64,000 nucleotides of DNA, from NCBI GenBank assembly GCA_903838705.1, contig CAILZL010000004.1, positions 1-64,000 on the forward strand. The letters run 5' to 3'. The notes under the pieces were generated by a model. It was not told the DNA's origin, made no database searches, and saw only the letters and a program-made list of their open reading frames with translations. This document shows, in pieces, positions 18,396 to 26,484 of the stretch (its first letter is position 1; every line of letters starts with the position of its first letter). The DNA comes from an uncultured Pseudomonadota bacterium (GTDB taxonomy: Bacteria; Pseudomonadota; Gammaproteobacteria; Steroidobacterales; Steroidobacteraceae). The position numbers were made by a program, and so were the translations under genes.

Positions 18396-19741
18396 TTGCC
18401 CAATGGTTCCGCAGCCCTCTGACACGACTTGCATGTCTGTTGCCGGTGCTCACATGGCTGATCCTCAGTCTGGTACTAATTCCCACCTATCATGAAGCGG
18501 TCAGTGATATTGAGGGCGAAGTTCGCAACGCAATTGATGAAGAAATCCTCGGTCTCAATCAGGTGTATCAGACTCAAGGTCTGCCCGGACTGGCAAGTGC
18601 GGTTGATGCGCGCACCAATGATGGAGTGGATCGCGCTGCACTGTATCTTCTGACCAGTTCAGACGGCAGTCGTCTGGCGGGTGCTGCCATGACATGGCCT
18701 GAGGCAGTTCCGTTACAGGACAGACAGTGGTTTTCAGTACCTGAAATGAGTGGCGGCACGCTGGAAGGCAAAGTATTCATCTTCGTTGGTGGCGACAGAT
18801 TGATGGTTGCACGTCGTTCACCGATCCAGAGCTTTCGGGAACGCTTGCGAGACCGTTTGATGCTGGCCAGCTTTCTGGCTATCGCAACCAGTGGTTTACT
18901 GGCCGCGTGGGTACTGGGTCGCTACCGACTTCGACTTGCAAACATCCGGAGCAAAGCCCGCGACATACTCAGTGGCAATCTTTCACATCGACTCGAACCG
19001 GGCAAAAGCGGTGACGAACTCGATCAACTCATCCGCGAGTTTAATCAGGCCTTTGATGAAATCGAAAAGCTGATGGAAGCTACACGCCATGTTTCATCAG
19101 CCATCGCACATGACATGCGACGACCCATCGCGGCTATCCGCTACCAGCTGGAAACGATGAGCAGAAATCCACAGCTGCCCGGGTCATTACAGACCCAGAT
19201 CATGTCCTTGCTAGAACAGACAGATGAATCCTTGAATACATTTTCAGCTCTGCTGCGGCTGGCCAAACTGGAATCCGGCAGTTACGGTCCGAAGAAGGAT
19301 CGTATTGCCCTGCATGAGCTGGTACAGGAAGTGATCGACACCTATGCTCCCGTGGCAGCTGCCCATCAAATGCAGTTCAGAGCAGATATCGTTCCCGCCT
19401 ATATGACAGGCGACTGGAACCTGTTATTTCTCGGTTTGCAGAATATCTTTGATAACGCCATCAACTATGGTGCCATAGCCATTGAAGTGCAACTTTCGAT
19501 AGAGAAGGCACAGGCTGTCATCGTGATTCGCGATCATGGCAACGGCGTAAGTGAATCCGACCTTTCAAAAATTTTTGACCGATTCTACCGTGCGAGCAGC
19601 GCCCGCACTGCAGGCGGGTCAGGAATCGGGCTGGCCCTGGTCCGAGCTATTGCCGAGGTTCATGAAGGCAGCGTCAGTGCCAGCAATGCACATCCCGGAC
19701 TGGCTGTCACACTACGGCTACCTCTATCAAGATCAGCCTGA
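18392..19741 (+). CDS. Sensor histidine kinase of the adjacent two-component system
   Basis: 449 residues, ATGA overlap with the response regulator. Membrane segments lie near 13-32 and 155-177 and enclose a periplasmic sensor domain of about 120 residues. A HAMP linker (178-230) follows. The H-box is SSAIAHDMRRPIAAIRYQLE with H240, which differs from the usual SHELRTP. The ATPase domain has an N-box IFDNAINYG, G1 DHGNGV, and GGSGIGLAL. The signal sensed is unknown. Confidence 0.93.
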   Translation: MIAQWFRSPLTRLACLLPVLTWLILSLVLIPTYHEAVSDIEGEVRNAIDEEILGLNQVYQTQGLPGLASAVDARTNDGVDRAALYLLTSSDGSRLAGAAMTWPEAVPLQDRQWFSVPEMSGGTLEGKVFIFVGGDRLMVARRSPIQSFRERLRDRLMLASFLAIATSGLLAAWVLGRYRLRLANIRSKARDILSGNLSHRLEPGKSGDELDQLIREFNQAFDEIEKLMEATRHVSSAIAHDMRRPIAAIRYQLETMSRNPQLPGSLQTQIMSLLEQTDESLNTFSALLRLAKLESGSYGPKKDRIALHELVQEVIDTYAPVAAAHQMQFRADIVPAYMTGDWNLLFLGLQNIFDNAINYGAIAIEVQLSIEKAQAVIVIRDHGNGVSESDLSKIFDRFYRASSARTAGGSGIGLALVRAIAEVHEGSVSASNAHPGLAVTLRLPLSRSA

Positions 19742-19814
19742 TGATCAGCAAAGGGCAAGAGCATTATGCAGCCCTCACCTGCGATGATTCATGTTGCGAA
19801 TGCAGGCATAGTTA

Positions 19815-20678
19815 TCACAACTCCACCTGCACATTGTCGATAAGCCGGGCGCGACCCAATCGGGCTGCCGTCAGCACCACCAGTTTTTTTGTCAGATCAC
19901 CAGGCTGATACAAGGTGTCTGCATCACGGATGGCAACGTAATCAGGCTTGAACCCTGCTGCTCTTAATTGCTCATCGGCCTGTTGCTCAAGTGCCGCAAA
20001 ATCACGTCTTCCGTCCAGCAACTGTTGCTTCACCCCGCTCAGAGCCGCATAGATTCGAGGTGCAAGTTGACGCTGCTCATCACTCAGGTAGCGATTACGT
20101 GAACTCATGGCCAATCCATTTGTTTCACGTACAGTCGGGATGCCAATCACCTGCAATGGCATGCACAGATCAATCACCATGCGCTTGATGATGGCAAGCT
20201 GCTGAAAGTCTTTCTCACCAAACAAGGCAACGTCCGGCTGCACTACATTGAACAACTTGGCCACCACCGTTGCCACTCCGACAAAATGCCCCGGCCGGAC
20301 CACACCACAGAGGATGTCGGATAATTCCGGCACCTGAACCATCGTGTGATGCTGCATGCCATGCGGATACATGTCACTGACCTCCGGCACAAACAGCAGA
20401 TCGGCGCGATAATGTTCCAGCAGCATGCGATCCTCATCCGGTGTGCGTGGATAGGTCTGAAAGTCTTCGTTCGGCCCGAATTGCAGTGGATTAACAAACA
20501 CACTCACCACAACACGATCGGCATGCTCACGTGCCTTTGCTACCAGCGTGGCATGACCTTCATGCAGATTACCCATGGTGGGCACCAGTGCCACACGTAA
20601 GCCTTGCCTGCGCCAGTCGCGTACACGTTCCAGTATCGCTGCTGGACGCGCGATGATTTCCAGACTGTTATTACTCAA
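19815..20678 (-). CDS. panC: Pantothenate synthetase
   Basis: The catalytic protein begins at about EIIARPAAILERVR and contains VPTMGNLHEGH (PTMGxLHxGH motif), FVNPLQFGPNEDFQ, GEKDFQQL and MSSRNRYL. It joins pantoate and beta-alanine with ATP. The start is uncertain: I chose TTG at 20678, with AGAG 9 bases upstream, which gives 287 residues, near the family length. The frame is open to a GTG at 20774 that would add 32 residues and overlap panB by 38 bases. There is no ATG between. Confidence 0.95.
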   Translation of the reverse strand: MSNNSLEIIARPAAILERVRDWRRQGLRVALVPTMGNLHEGHATLVAKAREHADRVVVSVFVNPLQFGPNEDFQTYPRTPDEDRMLLEHYRADLLFVPEVSDMYPHGMQHHTMVQVPELSDILCGVVRPGHFVGVATVVAKLFNVVQPDVALFGEKDFQQLAIIKRMVIDLCMPLQVIGIPTVRETNGLAMSSRNRYLSDEQRQLAPRIYAALSGVKQQLLDGRRDFAALEQQADEQLRAAGFKPDYVAIRDADTLYQPGDLTKKLVVLTAARLGRARLIDNVQVEL

Positions 20679-20736
20679 TGAAGGATGCTCTGACTGTCGA
20701 CCGGGTATCAGGGAATTATCAGCGTGACTGACAAGC

Positions 20737-21564
20737 TCAGAAGCAATGTTCCGGCGCAGGATAGGATTTGTCACGCACTGCTGTTACATAGTTCTTCAAG
20801 GCCTGCAATGGACTATCCACCCCAACCATGAAGTTCCGTGAGAATCTCGGTTTGCGGCCGGTAGTGATATCCAGCAGATCATACAGGACCAGAATCTGAC
20901 CGTCGGTATCGGGACCGGCACCGATGCCGATGACCGGCACATGCAGCTCTGCAGTAATCTGCGCGCCCAGCGCCGCAGGAATGCATTCGAGCAACACCAC
21001 ATCTGCACCGGCCTGCTCAAGTAACTTGGCATCATGCATCATCTGCTCCGCAGCCGCTTCGTTCCGGCCCTGCACACGAAAGCCACCGGCCTTGTGTACG
21101 GATTGCGGCTTCAATCCAAGATGTGCACACACCGCAATATCGTGATTGGCGAGAAACTCGACTATCTCCACCTGACTGGCACCGCCTTCCAGCTTGACCA
21201 TCTTGGCGCCACCCTCCTGCATAAGCCGCACGGCATTATTCAATGCCTGCTCAGGCGACGCATAGGTCATGAAAGGCATATCAGCCATCAGGAAGGGTCT
21301 GTACAAACCACGACTCACAGCCTTGCAGTGATAGATAACATCGTCCAGCGTCACGGGAACCGTCGTGGCATGTCCCTGAATGACCATACCCAGTGAATCT
21401 CCCACCAGCACCAGATCTGCATCCGACTCATCAACAAGAGCCGCGAAACTGGCATCGTAGGCGGTCACACAGGCAATCTTCTGCTGCTCTGCTTTCATCC
21501 TGGCGAGCGTACTGATCGTGACCGGTGGCCGCGTCGCATAGCGCTCCTGCAAATGTGTGTACAT
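20737..21564 (-). CDS. panB: Ketopantoate hydroxymethyltransferase
   Basis: 275 residues with the family motifs VTAYDASFAALVDE, LVGDSLGMVIQGH, DMPFMTY, VKLEGG and HLGLKPQSVH. It transfers a hydroxymethyl group from methylene-THF to 2-oxoisovalerate, the first step to pantothenate. It lies just upstream of panC on the same strand. Confidence 0.98.
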   Translation of the reverse strand: MYTHLQERYATRPPVTISTLARMKAEQQKIACVTAYDASFAALVDESDADLVLVGDSLGMVIQGHATTVPVTLDDVIYHCKAVSRGLYRPFLMADMPFMTYASPEQALNNAVRLMQEGGAKMVKLEGGASQVEIVEFLANHDIAVCAHLGLKPQSVHKAGGFRVQGRNEAAAEQMMHDAKLLEQAGADVVLLECIPAALGAQITAELHVPVIGIGAGPDTDGQILVLYDLLDITTGRKPRFSRNFMVGVDSPLQALKNYVTAVRDKSYPAPEHCF

Positions 21565-21659
21565 AAATCCGCCTTATCAATGGTAATCGAGGCCTGACCG
21601 GCACCTTAATGATATGACCAGTAAACATCAACCGGCCAGACTCTGAACCCGCCCAGTTG

Positions 21660-22310
21660 CTAGTAAGCCGGGTTGAAATACTGCCGCCCGGTACGGACAC
21701 GGGCCAGCTCAGACAACAACTGCTGATAATCCTGCTCGCGATTAACAAAGTCGGCCTGTGCGGAATTCACAATCAGCAATGGCGCGGCGCGATAGTCATG
21801 AAAAAAACCGGCATAGGCGGCATTCAGCCTTTCCAGATAGGCACGCTCAATCTGCTGCTCATAACGAATCCCCCGTCGGGCAATCCGTTCCAGCAACACA
21901 TCCGTTGGCGCTTGCAGATAAATCACCAGATCCGGCTTCGGAACATCCAGTGCCAGCCGGGCGTATACCTGTTCATAAAGAGCCAGCTCGTCCGCATCCA
22001 GATTGATACCCGCAAACAGGCGATCCTTGTCAAACAGATAATCCGATACATGTGTAGCAGCAAACAGATCCTGCTGATGTAATGACTCCAGCTGTCTGGC
22101 CCGCTGAAACAGGAAGAACAGCTGCGCAGGCAATGCACCCTGACGCGGATTACGATAGAAACGCTCAAGGAATGGATTTTCCTCCGCCTGCTCCAGCACC
22201 AGACCCGCTCTGAAACTTTCGGACAATCGTCTGGCAAGACTGGTTTTTCCGACACCAATCGTTCCCTCGACCACAATGTAACGGGGCGGATGCAACTGAT
22301 GAGAATTCAT
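21660..22310 (-). CDS. Deoxynucleoside kinase (dNK family)
   Basis: 216 residues. The P-loop is EGTIGVGKTS (15-24). EQAEENPFLERFY, SDYLFDKDRLFA (DRS-like region) and the LID segment ERIARRGIRYEQQI fit the dNK family (dCK/dGK/TK2). Proteins in this position between folK and panB are common in Gammaproteobacteria and are usually named deoxyadenosine or deoxyguanosine kinase. Specificity is not evident. It overlaps the folK stop by four bases (ATGA). Confidence 0.85.
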   Translation of the reverse strand: MNSHQLHPPRYIVVEGTIGVGKTSLARRLSESFRAGLVLEQAEENPFLERFYRNPRQGALPAQLFFLFQRARQLESLHQQDLFAATHVSDYLFDKDRLFAGINLDADELALYEQVYARLALDVPKPDLVIYLQAPTDVLLERIARRGIRYEQQIERAYLERLNAAYAGFFHDYRAAPLLIVNSAQADFVNREQDYQQLLSELARVRTGRQYFNPAY

Positions 22311-22810
22311 GTTGCGATGCGCTCCAGCCCAACCGACCCCAACTGCTTCGCACAGTTAGCGGCCGTCATGCCATCAGGTATTCGCAACTCAGGTGCAATG
22401 TCGGCCAGAGGCTGCATGACAAAATTTCGCACCAGCAGCCCAGGATGAGGTAATTGCAGTTGCTCGGTATCACTGCGCTGATCGCCATACATCAACAAAT
22501 CCAGATCAATGACCCGCGGCCCCCATCTCATCGCAGATGACTGCTTGCCCATACTACGTTCAATCTGCTGCAACGCATCCAGCAATTGATGCGCATCCAG
22601 CTGCGTCAGGAAACCCGCCACCGCATTGATATAAGGCGGCTGATCTGCCGGCCCCATCGGCGCTGATCGGTACAGACTGGAAGTATGATGTGCCGCCGTT
22701 ACAGGAAGCTTCGATAGATAAGCGAATGCCTGTTGCACCTGCTGCAGCGGCTGTTCGAGATTGCTCCCGATCGCAATATAGGCAGGCACCCACACAGTTG
22801 AACTCATCAT
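22307..22810 (-). CDS. folK: HPPK, 6-hydroxymethyl-7,8-dihydropterin pyrophosphokinase
   Basis: 167 residues with the HPPK signatures YIAIGSNLEQP, YRSAPMGPADQPPYINAV and RWGPRVIDLDLLMYGD. It activates the pterin for dihydropteroate synthesis in folate biosynthesis. The start overlaps the pcnB stop by one base (TGATG). Confidence 0.96.
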   Translation of the reverse strand: MMSSTVWVPAYIAIGSNLEQPLQQVQQAFAYLSKLPVTAAHHTSSLYRSAPMGPADQPPYINAVAGFLTQLDAHQLLDALQQIERSMGKQSSAMRWGPRVIDLDLLMYGDQRSDTEQLQLPHPGLLVRNFVMQPLADIAPELRIPDGMTAANCAKQLGSVGLERIAT

Positions 22811-24183
22811 CAGGCATCCGGTGCAGAACGAGGCTTGCGGCTCCTGCTGCGTCTTCTTCTTTTTCGTACTGGGGCTGCTGGTGCATCACCCTGCTGTTCA
22901 CGACCCGTCAGTTCAACCTGTGCAGCACGTGCTTCAGCCGGCATGACCTGAATTTCAGTCCACCAATCCGCTACTGACTGTTCGACTTCCCCTGCCGCTG
23001 CACGCAGCAACAGAAAATCATATGCCGCGCGAAACCGTGGATGCTCCAGCAGTCGCAGACTGCGCCTACCCGACCTAATATCAAAACGCGGCTGAAGGGC
23101 GATCACCTCGCGCGCACTCAGACTAAACCGTTTGGGCAGAGCCACACGTCGCTGCGCACGTGCCGAAATCGTGTCCCAGGCATCCTGCAATGCCTGAATC
23201 GGCGAATCAGCCATGGCTTCAAACTGCTTTGCCTGCCGGCTCACTGCCGGCCACAGCAATACAGCAAACAGGAAAGCCGGGGTCACTGATTTATCAGACT
23301 TGATGCGATCATCCGTACCACTTAATCCCAGCTTGACCAGCTGCTCTGCGGTGTCATCAGTGGCTTTCGAAAGTACGCCAGCTAATTCGGGAAACAGATG
23401 CGCAAGCAAGCCGAATTCCCGCAACAGTTCAAAACTGCGCAGCGCGCTGCCTGAAAGAAACAACTTGGTTACTTCATCAAACAGACGCGCCGCCGGCACT
23501 CCGTCCAGCATGGAAGCCAGCTTTGCAATGGGTCTGGCCGTGGCGGGATCTATCGTGAAATCCAGTTTGGCTGCGAAGCGGATCGCTCTTAACATCCGGA
23601 CCGGATCTTCGCGGTAACGGGTTTCAGGGTCACCAATCAGTTTGAGCACGCGTGCCCGGGCATCAGCCACACCGCCCACATAGTCCCAGATCGAGAAATC
23701 CGCGATGTTGTAATACAGCGCGTTAGCCGTGAAGTCGCGCCGCCACACATCCTCATCAATCGCACCATAGAGATTGTCCCGCAGGATACGCCCATGGTTG
23801 TCGAGCACCCGACGGGAATCTTCATCCACACTGTTATCTTCATCAATCAGGGTATGTGCAGCGCGGAAGGTCGCCACCTCGATGATTTCCTGCCCGTAAC
23901 GGACATGGGCGAGGTGAAAACGCCGGCCTATCAACCGGCAGTTGCGGAACAGTTCCCGCACCTGCTCCGGATGAGCGTTGGTGCCGATATCAAAATCCTT
24001 GGGCTGGCGACCCAGCAAAAGATCGCGCACGGCGCCGCCCACCAGGAACGCCTGATAACCTGCATCCTTCAGCCGATACAACACCTTCAACGCATTGGGC
24101 GAGATGGAACTTCGGGAAATCGGATGATCGGCACGCGGCACCACGCAGGGCGCAACCGGATTTTCACTGGAAAAATCAGACAC
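22810..24183 (-). CDS. pcnB: Poly(A) polymerase I
   Basis: 457 residues. The nucleotidyltransferase motif GGAVRDLLLGRQPKDFDIGTNA (about 48-69), RRDFTANALYY and the RNA-binding FAAKLDF region are present. The C-terminal tail is Arg/Lys-rich (RKRRRRSRSRKPRS), as in PcnB and unlike CCA-adding enzymes. Polyadenylation promotes RNA decay. It is the first gene of pcnB-folK-dNK-panB-panC and diverges from tRNA-Glu. Confidence 0.95.
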   Translation of the reverse strand: MSDFSSENPVAPCVVPRADHPISRSSISPNALKVLYRLKDAGYQAFLVGGAVRDLLLGRQPKDFDIGTNAHPEQVRELFRNCRLIGRRFHLAHVRYGQEIIEVATFRAAHTLIDEDNSVDEDSRRVLDNHGRILRDNLYGAIDEDVWRRDFTANALYYNIADFSIWDYVGGVADARARVLKLIGDPETRYREDPVRMLRAIRFAAKLDFTIDPATARPIAKLASMLDGVPAARLFDEVTKLFLSGSALRSFELLREFGLLAHLFPELAGVLSKATDDTAEQLVKLGLSGTDDRIKSDKSVTPAFLFAVLLWPAVSRQAKQFEAMADSPIQALQDAWDTISARAQRRVALPKRFSLSAREVIALQPRFDIRSGRRSLRLLEHPRFRAAYDFLLLRAAAGEVEQSVADWWTEIQVMPAEARAAQVELTGREQQGDAPAAPVRKRRRRSRSRKPRSAPDA

Positions 24184-24211
24184 TGGACGACCGTTGGCTT
24201 AGGGGTTTTGC

Positions 24212-24239
24212 TTGAGCATTATTCATGACCCCGTATAAT
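24212..24239 (+). promoter_or_regulatory. Sigma-70 promoter of tRNA-Glu
   Basis: TTGAGC (24212-24217) and a perfect TATAAT (24234-24239) are separated by 16 bases. The tRNA begins 41 bases beyond the -10 box, which leaves a short 5' leader for RNase P removal. A GC-rich stretch just after the -10 may act as a stringent discriminator. Confidence 0.7.
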
Positions 24240-24280
24240 AGCTCACCTTCGCAACGGCGTTCGCCGTAATCGCAATACAC

Positions 24281-24356
24281 GCTCCCATCGTCTAGTGGCC
24301 CAGGACACAGCCCTCTCAAGGCTGGTACACGAGTTCGAATCTCGTTGGGAGCGCCA
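24281..24356 (+). tRNA. tRNA-Glu (anticodon CTC), CCA encoded
   Basis: 76 bases including the terminal CCA. The acceptor arms GCTCCCA (24281-24287) and TGGGAGC (24346-24352) pair fully. The anticodon stem is CAGCC/GGCTG around the loop CTCTCAA, giving CTC at 24315-24317, which reads GAG. The T arm is ACGAG-TTCGAAT-CTCGT. The 5' half (ATCGTCTAGTGGCCCAGGAC) is typical of tRNA-Glu. I saw no second copy of its 3' end in the next 2 kb, so there is no sign that it is an integration site. Confidence 0.95.
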
Positions 24357-24570
24357 TAAAGTCAATTACTAAGAAAAAGTAGCGCCCCTAAGGACGGAAT
24401 GGTCATTTCGTTGGACTTCTTTTCACTCAGCACCAACCTGCATCACCGTTAGCCCAACGTACGCGACTGAGCAGACCGCTACCGCCGCCCGCTAGGAGCT
24501 AGGAGCCGCTGCAAGAATCAAAGTTTGTAGGCTGGAATGCAGTTAAGTGTAACCCCATGCTACCGAGCTT

Positions 24571-24616
24571 AAAACCCTGGGGGCGTCGCTTCGGACCTGC
24601 GGGTCGGCGACACCCC
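24571..24616 (-). terminator. Probable intrinsic terminator of the J-domain gene
   Basis: In the minus-strand transcript GGGGTGTCGC (24607-24616) pairs with GCGACGCCCC (24580-24589), with one G-U pair. An inner GACC/GGTC stem extends it. TTTT follows after a few bases. It begins 7 bases after the stop codon at 24624. The rest of 24357-24623 shows no gene. Confidence 0.55.
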
Positions 24617-24623
24617 TTACTGA

Positions 24624-25373
24624 TTAATGATTTAGAGCAACACCTAACACTAAAAGACATATAGCAAAAAAAGTAGCAATCACAATAAGAATGAAATAAT
24701 CCGCATTCTTTTCTTTCTCTTGCAATTCTGTTCTTGTCTTGAATTCTGGAGTGCAATGGTCCTTCTTAATTTTTTGAATAATTCGGTTGGCATCATTAAA
24801 TGATCCTATGACCATTATCGCTCTATTTAGAGCTAGAGCTGCCCTCCTGTTTTTTGCTGCTATTAGATCTTTGGCAAAAGTTAGAATTTCCTGATTGGTG
24901 CCAAAATATGACTGTAAAAACTTATTTTCTATTACATTTTCTATTGCCTCAGCATTTTCAAACTTCTTATTTTCCAACAGTGCGGCTCTGAATGAATAAG
25001 CCAGCCTCCAAGCAATATCCTGTAGCCTGCCGTTAATTTTTATGAGCTCTGGAAAGTACGAAACCACAACAGACCATTGCTCTTCTAATGGGTCATAATC
25101 GGGTTCCTGAGAATCAGCCCCTTCATCAAAGTAACTACTGGAGTCTCCAATGTCTGCACAGCGTTTGTCATCATAATTTGCTCTCTTCAGTGGATCGCCA
25201 AGTACGGAATAAGCTGCATTTATCTCTTGCATCCGAAGAGATGCTTCAGCTGCAGACCCCGTAAATTTATCAGGATGATAACGCTGAGCTAATGCTTTAT
25301 ATGCCGCCCTGATGACAACATCCTCGGCATTGGGAAGAACACCAAGAATTGCGTAGTAATCAACTTCTGGCAT
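24624..25373 (-). CDS. J-domain (DnaJ-like) protein with C-terminal membrane anchor
   Basis: 249 residues from the ATG giving MPEVDYYAILGV, the usual J-domain opening. A GTG 16 codons upstream is possible. The J domain (about 4-68) has the HPD motif (YHPDKF). An acidic segment (SQEPDYDPLEEQ) follows, then a helical region, and a hydrophobic C-terminal segment of about 20 residues (FILIVIATFFAICLLVLGVA). Tail-anchored J proteins recruit DnaK to membranes. The client here is unknown. The coding sequence is visibly AT-richer than its neighbours, which suggests later acquisition next to the tRNA gene. Confidence 0.8.
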   Translation of the reverse strand: MPEVDYYAILGVLPNAEDVVIRAAYKALAQRYHPDKFTGSAAEASLRMQEINAAYSVLGDPLKRANYDDKRCADIGDSSSYFDEGADSQEPDYDPLEEQWSVVVSYFPELIKINGRLQDIAWRLAYSFRAALLENKKFENAEAIENVIENKFLQSYFGTNQEILTFAKDLIAAKNRRAALALNRAIMVIGSFNDANRIIQKIKKDHCTPEFKTRTELQEKEKNADYFILIVIATFFAICLLVLGVALNH

Positions 25374-25610
25374 ATGCTTTTTTATCAAAGGAATATATTG
25401 AAATGCTGTTGATAATATCACGAAGCCTGGGCCAAGCCTGCGTACCCCAATATCATCCCTTACAAATCAATCTGAACTGTCGTTGATTCCCAGAACACCA
25501 CTCTATCCCCCTATCACTACCCTTAAAGTTCGCAGGGTGCTATCTTCGGGAATATACAAACACTCCACGTCAAACACTCAGATTCAAATTCAAGCATAGA
25601 GAGTCAGACC

Positions 25611-26375
25611 ATGAAGATATTCCAGCTGAGCTTCCAGAAGATCAAACACTGTCTGACGGCCTTGTGCGTCATCGCACTGACCGCCCTGACTCCGTCTTCC
25701 GCCGCACTGGCGAACACCATCGTTATATATGGCGCAACCGGCAACATCGGCTCAAAAATCGTGGCAGAGGCGCTGGATAGAGGTCATAAGGTTATCGGTG
25801 TGAGCCGCACACCAGAAAGTTTCAAGATCAATAACCCCCGGTTTTCAGCGGTAAAGGGCGATGTCAGCAATCTGCAGTCGATGCTGGAGGTAATTAAGGG
25901 TGCTGATGCAGTCATTCTGTCGGTACGTGGCAGTGGCCCCAATAACTATCCTGAAGAAAGTCTCGACTATGTAGCTTCAAAAGTCTTTATCCAGGCCGCA
26001 CGTCAACTGGGCAAGGATGCACCACGCGTGATCCAGCTTGGTGGTGGCTCCACGCTTTATACAAAGGGCGTGCTGGGCCTTGATGCCCGTCCTTCTACCG
26101 AGGGCACAGCACAGCATGGTCTGGTCTGGGGACACTGGCTGGCCTTGCAGAATTATCGCGCGACCACAGCAGTTAAATGGACGGTTGTCTGTCCTTCAGG
26201 CGGTTATGACGCTGAAGGCCCACGAACTGGCAAATACCGGCAGGGATGGGATGAAACGCTGGTCAGTGAGAACGGCCCATCTAAAGGAATTTCCCATCGC
26301 GACATGGCGGTCGCTGTGATTGATGAAATCGAAAATCCGAAGGCAATCAAACGCAGAATGACTGTGGGTTACTGA
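25611..26375 (+). CDS. NAD(P)-binding Rossmann-fold protein with a predicted signal peptide
   Basis: 254 residues. Residues 1-34 form an n-region with Lys residues and a hydrophobic core ending in SSAALA/NT, a good Sec signal. The mature part begins IVIYGATGNIGSKIV, the GxxGxxG dinucleotide-binding loop of the NAD(P)H-binding (NmrA/SDR-atypical) family. GGGSTLYTKG and GDV follow the family layout. Related cytoplasmic proteins lack the leader. If exported it would need its cofactor in the periplasm, which is unusual. AGAGAGTCAGACC precedes the ATG as a weak ribosome binding site. Confidence 0.75.
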   Translation: MKIFQLSFQKIKHCLTALCVIALTALTPSSAALANTIVIYGATGNIGSKIVAEALDRGHKVIGVSRTPESFKINNPRFSAVKGDVSNLQSMLEVIKGADAVILSVRGSGPNNYPEESLDYVASKVFIQAARQLGKDAPRVIQLGGGSTLYTKGVLGLDARPSTEGTAQHGLVWGHWLALQNYRATTAVKWTVVCPSGGYDAEGPRTGKYRQGWDETLVSENGPSKGISHRDMAVAVIDEIENPKAIKRRMTVGY

Positions 26376-26484
26376 CCTGTCCTCTGAAGAGGCTTCACGA
26401 GTAATCGTGTTACCTGCATCACCCAAGCTGCAATAATTTTGAAAAGCTGAGTCATAAAATCCTGCGGACAATTTAGTTTCCACA

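Noticed and set aside
24281-26484. tRNA-Glu as an attachment site for an integrated element
   Set aside because: No duplicate of the tRNA 3' end and no integrase were seen downstream, only an AT-rich gene.
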